The position numbers were made by a program, and so were the translations under genes. Under the pieces are notes generated by a model. The model was not told the DNA's origin, did no database searches, and worked only from the letters and a program-made list of their open reading frames with translations. A stretch of DNA of 5,261 nt from Nitrospira sp. (GTDB lineage Bacteria > Nitrospirota > Nitrospiria > Nitrospirales > Nitrospiraceae). The DNA lies in contig JACOEF010000184.1 of NCBI GenBank assembly GCA_024998705.1, positions 1 to 5,261 on the forward strand. Reading direction: 5' to 3'. Of this stretch, positions 1-5,261 are shown piece by piece. The first letter of the stretch is position 1. The number at the start of each line of letters is the position of its first letter.

Positions 1-968
1 ATGAAACGGTGTTTTCGCTGACGGCGTTACCGGCGCGTCTTGCCGTCATCGGCGCAGGTCCGATCGGGTGCGAATTGGCGCAGGCCTTCGCTCGCTTCGG
101 GAGCCAGGTATCACTCATCGAAGCCATGCACGGTATCATGCCGAATGAAGATCGGGATGCAGCGGAGGTGGTGCAGCAGTCCATGGCGCGGGACGGCGTC
201 GGGCTGCTCTGTTGCGGGCAGGATCTCAAAGTGGAGCAAACGGCGGCCGGCAAGCGGCTCCTGCTCGATTCACACGGCCGGCACTACGATGTCATGGTGG
301 ACGAAATTCTGGTCGGCGTGGGGCGTACTCCGAATATTGATGGCCTGGGGTTGGAGGCGGTGGGGGTTGAGTACGACAAAACCGGCGTGAAAGTGAACGA
401 CCGCCTACAAACGACACACCCACGCATCTATGCCGCCGGGGATATTTGTTCCCGGTATAAATTCACCCATGCCGCGGATGCGATGGCGCAGATCGTGATT
501 CAAAATGCGTTGTTTCCTCACCCCCTCGGGCTGGGGTATGCCAGCATGGAGTCGCTGATCATGCCCTGGTGCACATTTACCGAACCTGAAATCGCGCATG
601 TGGGCCTCTACGAAGCCGAGGCACAGAAGAAAGGGCTGGAGGTCGAAACCTATACCTATAACCTCGGTGAGGTGGATCGAGCCATCCTGGATGGTGAGAA
701 AGAAGGGTTTGCTCGCATTCATATTCAAAAAGGTACCGATAAGATTCTTGGAGCCACCATTGTGGCGGCGCGTGCCGGCGATCTGATCAATGAGTTTTCT
801 GTGGCAATGAAGGCGGGTGCCGGTGCAAAAACGATCGCGGCGACGATTCACCCCTATCCCACGCGGGCGGAAGTGAATAAGAAGGTCGTCAACCTCTGGC
901 GGAAGGCGCATTTTACCGTGCGGACCAAGGCGCTCTTGACCAGACTCTTTGCCTGGTTAAGACGGTGA
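1..968 (+). CDS. Pyridine nucleotide-disulfide oxidoreductase (mercuric reductase/Lpd-like), 5'-truncated by window edge
   Basis: This is the C-terminal part (321 visible residues) of a class I FAD/NAD(P)H flavoprotein reductase. The frame is open to the first codon in the window, and the residues before the GTG at 9 (E-T-V-F-S-L) fit the family, so that GTG is internal and the real start lies upstream. Visible in order: the NAD(P)H-binding glycine motif GAGPIG (bases 51-68) followed by an E-L-A-Q-A-F-A-R-F-G helix and an acidic strand end (SLIE); VGVGRTPN; the second FAD motif AAGD (432-443); and the dimerisation domain with H-P-Y-P-T...E (His at 849-851, Glu at 870-872), the position of the catalytic His-Glu pair in lipoamide dehydrogenase. 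The N-terminal FAD motif and redox CxxxxC are off-window. The C-terminal vicinal Cys pair of true MerA is absent; the protein ends in a basic/hydrophobic tail (KALLTRLFAWLRR). Mercury reduction is therefore not supported, and the physiological substrate is unknown. Confidence 0.9.
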   Translation, partial: ETVFSLTALPARLAVIGAGPIGCELAQAFARFGSQVSLIEAMHGIMPNEDRDAAEVVQQSMARDGVGLLCCGQDLKVEQTAAGKRLLLDSHGRHYDVMVDEILVGVGRTPNIDGLGLEAVGVEYDKTGVKVNDRLQTTHPRIYAAGDICSRYKFTHAADAMAQIVIQNALFPHPLGLGYASMESLIMPWCTFTEPEIAHVGLYEAEAQKKGLEVETYTYNLGEVDRAILDGEKEGFARIHIQKGTDKILGATIVAARAGDLINEFSVAMKAGAGAKTIAATIHPYPTRAEVNKKVVNLWRKAHFTVRTKALLTRLFAWLRR

Positions 969-974
969 GGGCAC

Positions 975-1187
975 GTGGTACGCATCGGGTTGGCCTTACT
1001 CACGGCACTGGTAGGTACTCCGACCTTTGCGCCGGCACAAGAATCCAGCAAACTCGATGTGGGAAATTTTTCAGCTGTGGCCGTAGGCCTCACGTTGCCG
1101 GAAGGGTGGACACTGCAGCGGTGCGGACAACACGAAAGAGCGGGCCGAGGCCTGCTAGGCGACATCGTCTTCGTCAAGGCGTTGAAG
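975..1187 (+). pseudogene. Remnant of a DUF3047-family exported protein gene (internal deletion plus frameshift)
   Basis: A GTG at 975, six bases after the upstream stop and preceded by GTGAGGG, opens a frame with a clear signal peptide (VRIGLALLTALVGTPTFAPA, then QESS) and a mature start S-K-L-D-V-G-N-F-S...G-L-T-L-P-E-G-W, which matches my memory of the N-terminus of DUF3047 proteins. Directly after it, in the +1 frame, bases 1123-1155 read A-D-N-T-K-E-R-A-E-A-C. Back in the first frame, bases 1158-1181 read G-D-I-V-F-V-K-A. Together these are the typical DUF3047 C-terminus (D-x-D-N-T...A-x-x-Y-G-D-I-x-F). One missing base in the TGC-TA(C)-GGC stretch creates the TAG at 1156-1158. About 150 residues of the usual middle appear lost. 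The first frame stays open to a stop at 1329-1331, overlapping the 3' end of the convergent gene, so a short chimeric peptide could still be made. DUF3047 function is unknown. The family call is from memory; the broken structure is directly visible. Confidence 0.65.
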
Positions 1188-1296
1188 TGGCGGGGAGGGG
1201 AACGGCCGAAACTGAGAAAGGCGGGGAAGCTGACCTGTGCAGGGTCGACCTCTCCAGGACACCGGCGAGCTGATGTGGGTTCGCAGAGTCAGGGGA

Positions 1297-1704
1297 TTAT
1301 TGAATTGAATTTGCGAAGCCACCGTGGGTGATTTCAGCCCGAATGGTGTCGCCCACTTTTTTGTTGCCCCGGAGGTGCCTGGTCCCCTGTCCGACATGCA
1401 CCTTCATTTGGCTGCCATCGAAGTCTTCGACTGTGTACGTCTCACCGTGAATTTCTTTGACGGTGCCGCCGACGGTCTTCCAGGCGACTCCGGGTTTGGA
1501 GTCATGTTGCCCGGGTTTCGGCGCAGCGGGTTGCTCAGGGATCGATCCCAGTAGTGAGGCGGCCGCGGCTGCGGAGGTGGTGGTCGCATGATTCGAATGT
1601 TTGCCGGCCTTCTCCTTTGCCGACACCGGAGCCACGGCAAAGGCGAGGGTTGCGAGGGTGGCCGTCGCGATGGTGAGCATCGAGTGCTGGCGCTTGGTGG
1701 TCAT
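1297..1704 (-). CDS. Small exported protein with a C-terminal beta-rich (OB-fold-like) domain
   Basis: The gene encodes 135 residues. A Sec signal peptide occupies about residues 1-29 (MTTKRQ, a hydrophobic L/A/T core, then APVSA before KEKAG), so the product is periplasmic or secreted. Residues 30-74 form a low-complexity His/Ala/Pro/Lys linker. Residues 75-135 form a compact domain: G-G-T-V-K-E-I-H-G-E-T-Y-T-V-E-D-F-D-G, M-K-V-H-V, KKVGDTIRAEIT. Its alternating beta strands resemble the small OB-fold/DUF5666-like modules of exported bacterial proteins; this is an inference from pattern, and no enzyme motif is seen. The ATG start is fixed by GGGGAGG six bases upstream; an in-frame Met9 would also leave a signal peptide but lacks such a site. 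The gene stands alone, converges on the DUF3047 remnant, and ends TAA. Function is unknown; similar short proteins occur in Nitrospira as far as I recall. Confidence 0.85.
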   Translation of the reverse strand: MTTKRQHSMLTIATATLATLAFAVAPVSAKEKAGKHSNHATTTSAAAAASLLGSIPEQPAAPKPGQHDSKPGVAWKTVGGTVKEIHGETYTVEDFDGSQMKVHVGQGTRHLRGNKKVGDTIRAEITHGGFANSIQ

Positions 1705-1710
1705 AACAAT

Positions 1711-1717
1711 CCTCCCC
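1711..1717 (-). promoter_or_regulatory. Shine-Dalgarno site of the 135-aa exported protein
   Basis: Read on the minus strand this is GGGGAGG, followed by ATTGTT and the ATG at 1704. The near-consensus match and six-base spacing choose this ATG over the in-frame Met eight codons later. Confidence 0.8.
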
Positions 1718-2124
1718 GGTTTGAGTCAGGCTGCAGTGTTGAGAGTCAGTCAGCAAACCGTATGCCTGGAAAACCGCTGCGTGCAGTGCAGAATTGCCTG
1801 GATTGGTGCCGATTGTGTCGCGTTGTGCTGAGTCAGATGAGATGGAACAGGAGGAAAATGGCACCATGTGTTCAAATGTGCTCACCCTGGTGATTCTGTA
1901 TCGGCCGGAATAATCCGCGACAAATCGTGGCCTGGTTCTGAAGCACGTTCAGGTGGCCGTCGTCTCATCCCCCCACGTCGCTTCCTGGTTCATGAACTAA
2001 CGTCACCTCGATGAAAGCGTATCGGCTGTCCCGTCGACGCCCGGTCTCTCTTGAAAACTGTCGTTTTCATTGTCAACCAGCCGGCGTCCTTGTACGTTGG
2101 AACGGGTGACAGTGCGGGGCAACC
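1718..2124. other. Divergent intergenic region without a convincing gene
   Basis: This stretch lies between the start sites of two divergent small exported-protein genes, so it should hold both promoters. I could not place a good -35/-10 pair for either. It holds a short open frame behind AGGAGG (1849-1854): the ATG at 1866 gives 15 codons (MCSNVLTLVILYRPE, stop 1911-1913), and the ATG at 1858 gives 11 codons. The 15-codon version recalls the start of NRDE/TANGO2-type proteins, but no further homology follows. A 7-bp inverted repeat lies at 2052-2069. The heptamer GAGTCAG occurs three times (1723, 1743, 1830). No tRNA, CRISPR or insertion-sequence end was seen. Confidence 0.5.
2052..2069. repeat. 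Short perfect inverted repeat upstream of the 111-aa protein gene
   Basis: TGAAAAC (2052-2058), loop TGTC, GTTTTCA (2063-2069) is a perfect 7-bp inverted repeat about 70 bases before the ATG at 2139. It could be an operator half-site pair or a small leader stem. TTGAAA at 2051-2056 could serve as a -35, but no good -10 lies at the right distance. Its role is inferred only from position. Confidence 0.4.
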
Positions 2125-2132
2125 AAAGGAGG
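2125..2132 (+). promoter_or_regulatory. Shine-Dalgarno site of the 111-aa exported protein
   Basis: AAAGGAGG followed by ACAGGT and ATG at 2139. The strong site, together with the signal peptide that begins there, sets the start at 2139 and not at the upstream in-frame ATG at 2070. Confidence 0.85.
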
Positions 2133-2138
2133 ACAGGT

Positions 2139-2474
2139 ATGAAGAAGGTGATGTGGGGTGCGGCGTTGTTGTCGGTGTGTGCCACGTCGCTGGTGTATGC
2201 GCAGGCGGAGATGCCCAGGCAGGCGGAGACGCCCAGGATCGATCAGCGGCAGGCCAATCAGGAGAAACGGATCGATCAGGGAATTGCCAGCGGCCAACTG
2301 AACGAACGTGAGGGCAATCGCTTGAGCAATCAGCAGGAACACATCAATAAGGTCGAAGATAAGGCGAAATCGGACGGCGTGGTGACGAAGAAAGAACGGG
2401 TCCGGATCAATCGCGCGCAGGATCGCACGTCGCGTCATATTGCTCGCCAGAAGCATGACCGCCAGCAGCGGTAG
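2139..2474 (+). CDS. Small exported, charged helical protein with two 28-residue repeats
   Basis: The gene encodes 111 residues. A Sec signal peptide (MKKVMWGAALLSVCATSLVYA) probably ends at residue 21, so the product is periplasmic or extracellular. The mature part is very rich in Gln, Arg, Lys, Asp and Glu, has no Cys, and should be mostly helical. Residues 51-78 (S-G-Q-L-N-E-R-E-G-N-R-L...) and 79-106 (D-G-V-V-T-K-K-E-R-V-R-I...) align without gaps: Gly, Leu/Val, Asn/Thr, a Glu, an Arg followed by Leu/Ile, and a Gln fall at equal positions, suggesting two helix-turn-helix units from a duplication. The segment K-S-D-G-V-V-T-K-K-E looks faintly like an EF-hand loop, but its first ligand positions are Lys, so calcium binding is unlikely. 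I recall similar RQANQ...RIDQG proteins annotated as hypothetical in Nitrospira and Geobacter. It appears monocistronic, with a hairpin 87 bases past the stop. Function is unknown. Confidence 0.9.
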   Translation: MKKVMWGAALLSVCATSLVYAQAEMPRQAETPRIDQRQANQEKRIDQGIASGQLNEREGNRLSNQQEHINKVEDKAKSDGVVTKKERVRINRAQDRTSRHIARQKHDRQQR

Positions 2475-2560
2475 ACGGTGTCCCTGATGCCGTGGCGTGC
2501 GGTCGAGCGACTGGTTCGAGCCAGCCAGGCATCGGCGCTCACTCATTCTGTCGAGTAACC

Positions 2561-2593
2561 CCATGCGTCCACACTGCTTGTGTGGACGCATGG
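2561..2593. terminator. Perfect 14-bp hairpin, possible terminator of the 2139-2474 gene
   Basis: CCATGCGTCCACAC (2561-2574), loop TGCTT, GTGTGGACGCATGG (2580-2593): every base of the 14-bp stem pairs. It lies between two same-strand genes, 87 bases after one stop and 102 bases before the next start. It is followed by TTCCTCTCC and not by a run of T, and on the minus strand by GGTTACTCG, so it is not a classical intrinsic terminator. It could instead be a 3'-end stabilising stem, a Rho-linked stop, or a copy of a dispersed palindrome. Confidence 0.55.
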
Positions 2594-2694
2594 TTCCTCT
2601 CCACCCAATCCTCTCGCTTCGTGCACAGCGTTCCTTCTCCTCCGTCTTCACGGCGGGACTGAATCGATTTGCTCGATCCTGTTAGCATGCCGGC

Positions 2695-5261
2695 ATGGAT
2701 CTGATCACGACTCATCTGAATGCAGACTTTGACGGCTTGGCCTCGATGGTTGCGGCCAGGAAGCTCTATCCGGGAGCCGTCCTGGTGCTTCCCGGTGGCG
2801 CACAGGAATCAGCACGCAGTTTTCTGGCAACACACCCTCTGCACATCGCTCGTCTGAAGGACGTGGCGTTGGACCAGGTGCGGCGGTTGATCCTTGTGGA
2901 TGTTCAGGAGCCGGAGCGGCTGGGTACATTGAGGGATCTCAAGTCTCGTGCGGATGTGGAGGTGCATATTTTCGATCATCATGAGGTTGATGATCGGCCA
3001 GCGCAGGCTGGATCCGAGTGGCTTTCGGTCACGCAACGGCACGTCGAACCGGTCGGTGCTACGATCACGCTGCTGGTCGAGCGATTGAACGCGCAGCAGG
3101 TCACGCTCACGACTGCGGAGGCAACGTTGCTGGCGCTCGGGTTGTACGAGGAGACAGGCTCGTTAGCCTACCCATCGACCACTCCGCGCGATCTGGAAGC
3201 TGCGGCATTTGTCTTACGCGCCGGCGCAGATTTAAACGTCGTGGCGGAGGTCTTGCGTCATCCGTTGAATCCCCATCTGATCGCTCTCCTGAACGATCTG
3301 TTGCAGTCCGGATCGATCTATTATCTGGAGGGCCGTAAAATACTTGTGGCTACCAGCACCTATGATCGGTACAGGGGCGACCTCGCGGAGGCAGCTCAGC
3401 GGTTGGCGGAGTTGCAGGGATTCGATGCCGTCATCGTTGCCATTGCACTGGATGAGAAGGTCGAGGTGATTGGCCGGAGCCGGCGCCCCGAGATCGATGT
3501 GGCCTGGATCGCGCGCGAGTTCGGCGGAGGCGGGCATGCCGTGGCGGCAGCGGCCAGTATCAAAGGCCGAACGCTTATTGAAGTGCAGGAGCAGCTGACC
3601 CGTTTGCTGACGGAACGATACCGTCCGACCTTGGTGGCCCGGGATGTCATGACGCAGCCGGTGAAAACGATCGTCGCGGATGCGACGGTGGCGGAGACGG
3701 AGCGAGCCCTCACGACCTACGGGGTCAACGTCCTTCCGGTCGTCGATCAAAAGACTCGGTATGTCGGCACTATTTCCCGCGAGGTCGTTCAGAAGGCTCT
3801 GTTCCATCATCTCGGAGACGAACGAATCGAGGATCTGGTCAGACACGATCAGTACAGCGCAGAGCCGGAGACTCCTTTCCATGACATTGAAACGCGAATG
3901 ATCGAGCTGAATCAGCGGTTTGTGCCGGTGCTGTCCGGCGGCAAAGCGGTGGGCGTCATCACGCGGACCGATCTGCTCCGTACTCTCCATGAGGATGTGC
4001 TTGCGTCTGCGCGCGGGAAAACCAAATCCTTGATGGATGTGGAGTCTTCGGGCGGCGTGCGGCGGCGTGATGTCGGGGGACTTCTGCGTGATCGGTTGCC
4101 TTGTGAGGTGTATGACCTGCTGCAGGCGGCGGGCGACTTGGGGGAGCGCCTCGGGTATTCAGCGTACGTGGTTGGTGGATTTGTACGTGACTTGCTGCTG
4201 GGCATCGACAATCTCGATGTGGATTTTGTGGTGGAGGGCGACGGGATTGCGTTCGCGCGCGCCCTGGCGAAGGAGCGGGCAGGGCGAGTGAAGGTCCACG
4301 AGCGATTCGGTACGGCTGTGGTGTGGTTGCCGAACGGGTTCAAGTTGGATGTGGCGACGGCTCGCACGGAGTACTACGAATACCCAACTGCCTTGCCGAC
4401 TGTGGAGCAGAGCTCCATCAAGAAGGATCTCTACCGGCGGGATTTCACCATCAACACTCTGGCGGTGCGCCTCAATCCCCGCGCATTTGGCCAACTGATC
4501 GATTTTTACGGTGGGCAACGCGATCTCAAGGAACGCCTCATCCGAGTGTTGCATAGCCTGAGTTTTGTGGAGGACCCGACCCGGGTCTTTCGCGCAATTC
4601 GTTTCGAACTGCGTTTCGATTTTCACTTGAGCAAGGAGACGCTGGCACTGATTAAAGGCGCGGTGAAGATGGAGTTGTTCCATCGACTGTCCGGCCAGCG
4701 TTTGTTGGACGAACTGCGTTTCTTATTCTCTGAACGGACGCCACGACAGGCCGTCCGCCGGCTGGCGGACCTTGATCTTCTGCGGTTCATTCATCCGACG
4801 CTGACCTGGTCGAATCGACTGGATCGTCGGTTGGTCGATGTCGAAGCGGCGCTGGATTGGTACAAGCTGTCCTCGTTCGAACGAAAGCTCAACGGATGGC
4901 TGGTGTTTGCGATGGCGCTCGCCGAGGTGATGCCGGATCAAGCCGTGCGCGAGATGCTCGAACGATTTCCCTTCACGGAAGCGGAACGAGGCGCCATCAC
5001 CGCGGCTCGTTTCTTCACGCAACCGATATGCCGGGCACTGAGTCGGCGTGCGCCGCTCCGGCCTTCGGAAACGGTTGCGCTGCTGGCCGGTCTGGCGGAC
5101 GAAACGCTCGTGTTTCTGCTGGCGAAGAACGGTTCGGCGTCGGCCAAGCGGAACCTGTCCCTCTACCTCACCACGTATCGAAACGTGAAGCCGACATTAA
5201 CAGGGAAAGCGTTGCAGGCCCTGGGTGTGAAACCAGGCCCGCTTTATCGCACGATTCTGGC
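2695..5261 (+). CDS. DHH/DHHA1 - CBS - CBS - tRNA nucleotidyltransferase/poly(A) polymerase fusion, 3'-truncated by window edge
   Basis: 855 complete codons are visible and the end is off-window. An in-frame TAG at 2683-2685 leaves ATG 2695 as the first possible start. There is no clear Shine-Dalgarno site, and a five-codon frame (2687-2704) overlaps the start. Domains in order: (1) DHH phosphoesterase with H-L-N-A-D-F-D (H7, D11, D13), LVDV (D69), DHH (94-96) and Y-E-E-T-G (151-155), where the usual Asp of DTG is Glu153; (2) DHHA1 with GGGGH (277-281), as in NrnA/RecJ-type hydrolases of short RNA or nucleotides; (3) two CBS domains, about 315-372 and 379-432, ending VGTISR and VGVITRTD, probable adenosyl-ligand sensors; (4) class II nucleotidyltransferase head with VVGGFVRD (GG 494-495), the metal-binding L-D-V-D (D508, D510), D552, RRDFTIN (581-587) and the nucleotide-selecting EDPTR (626-630), followed by a helical neck/body. 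Domain 4 adds CCA, CC or A to tRNA 3' ends, or poly(A); the motifs cannot separate these. The architecture is known in Nitrospirota, Deltaproteobacteria and Aquificota. Only a short C-terminal piece should be missing. Confidence 0.93.
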   Translation, partial: MDLITTHLNADFDGLASMVAARKLYPGAVLVLPGGAQESARSFLATHPLHIARLKDVALDQVRRLILVDVQEPERLGTLRDLKSRADVEVHIFDHHEVDDRPAQAGSEWLSVTQRHVEPVGATITLLVERLNAQQVTLTTAEATLLALGLYEETGSLAYPSTTPRDLEAAAFVLRAGADLNVVAEVLRHPLNPHLIALLNDLLQSGSIYYLEGRKILVATSTYDRYRGDLAEAAQRLAELQGFDAVIVAIALDEKVEVIGRSRRPEIDVAWIAREFGGGGHAVAAAASIKGRTLIEVQEQLTRLLTERYRPTLVARDVMTQPVKTIVADATVAETERALTTYGVNVLPVVDQKTRYVGTISREVVQKALFHHLGDERIEDLVRHDQYSAEPETPFHDIETRMIELNQRFVPVLSGGKAVGVITRTDLLRTLHEDVLASARGKTKSLMDVESSGGVRRRDVGGLLRDRLPCEVYDLLQAAGDLGERLGYSAYVVGGFVRDLLLGIDNLDVDFVVEGDGIAFARALAKERAGRVKVHERFGTAVVWLPNGFKLDVATARTEYYEYPTALPTVEQSSIKKDLYRRDFTINTLAVRLNPRAFGQLIDFYGGQRDLKERLIRVLHSLSFVEDPTRVFRAIRFELRFDFHLSKETLALIKGAVKMELFHRLSGQRLLDELRFLFSERTPRQAVRRLADLDLLRFIHPTLTWSNRLDRRLVDVEAALDWYKLSSFERKLNGWLVFAMALAEVMPDQAVREMLERFPFTEAERGAITAARFFTQPICRALSRRAPLRPSETVALLAGLADETLVFLLAKNGSASAKRNLSLYLTTYRNVKPTLTGKALQALGVKPGPLYRTIL

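Noticed and set aside
9..11. GTG at 9 as the start of the flavoprotein
   Set aside because: The frame continues to the window edge and the residues before it fit the family; starting here would remove the FAD-binding domain and redox disulfide.
405..911. 168-codon open frame on the minus strand
   Set aside because: It is antisense to the flavoprotein FAD and dimerisation domains and shows no recognisable motif.
1723..1836. Three copies of GAGTCAG as a possible binding-site array
   Set aside because: The copies are unevenly spaced (20 and 87 bases apart) and only seven bases long, which is not enough to separate from chance.
1859..1876. TGGCAC motif as a sigma-54 -24 element
   Set aside because: The expected TTGC at -12 is not present at the required spacing.
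2070..2138. ATG at 2070 as the start of the small exported protein
   Set aside because: It would place 23 polar residues before the signal peptide, and the strong AAAGGAGG lies directly before ATG 2139.
2073..2651. 192-codon open frame on the minus strand
   Set aside because: It is antisense to the signal-peptide gene at 2139 and runs through the hairpin; its composition (Arg/His/Leu-rich) is typical of a shadow frame.
3232..3990. 252-codon open frame on the minus strand
   Set aside because: It lies wholly inside the DHH/CBS part of the fusion gene, whose motifs are unmistakable; it has no recognisable domain and is an antisense shadow.
4159..4683. 174-codon open frame on the minus strand
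   Set aside because: It is antisense to the nucleotidyltransferase head with its conserved catalytic motifs; no independent evidence supports it.

Overview
The window looks like a chromosomal segment of a moderately GC-rich Gram-negative bacterium. A member of the Nitrospirota (Nitrospira-like) is the best guess. This rests on the combination of a MerA/Lpd-like flavoprotein, a DUF3047-type exported protein remnant, two small exported proteins of styles common in that group, and a DHH-CBS-CBS-tRNA nucleotidyltransferase fusion of the kind found in Nitrospirota, Deltaproteobacteria and Aquificota. The assignment comes from remembered family features, not from a search.

Layout. Bases 1-968 (+) hold the C-terminal two thirds of a pyridine nucleotide-disulfide oxidoreductase; its start lies outside the window. 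Six bases later, at 975 (+), a signal-peptide gene begins that appears to be the wreck of a DUF3047 gene: the two ends survive, the middle is gone, and a second frame error sits near the old 3' end. Converging on it is a 135-aa exported protein on the minus strand (1297-1704). A 434-bp gap (1705-2138) separates this gene from a divergently read 111-aa exported, highly charged helical protein (2139-2474, +) built from two 28-residue repeats. A 220-bp gap carrying a perfect 14-bp-stem hairpin (2561-2593) follows. From 2695 to the window end (+) runs one long open gene, cut off at 855 codons, that fuses a DHH/DHHA1 phosphoesterase, two CBS domains and a class II tRNA nucleotidyltransferase/poly(A) polymerase.

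The genes do not form one pathway. The flavoprotein and the DUF3047 remnant were probably co-transcribed. The two small secreted proteins look like independent single-gene units with strong Shine-Dalgarno sites. The large fusion combines short-RNA or nucleotide hydrolysis with tRNA 3'-end synthesis, and the CBS pair may sense adenylates. I found no convincing previously undescribed system. The most notable items are the deletion-derived DUF3047 pseudogene, an Asp-to-Glu change at a probable metal-ligand position in the DHH domain of the fusion, and the strong hairpin without a T-tract.
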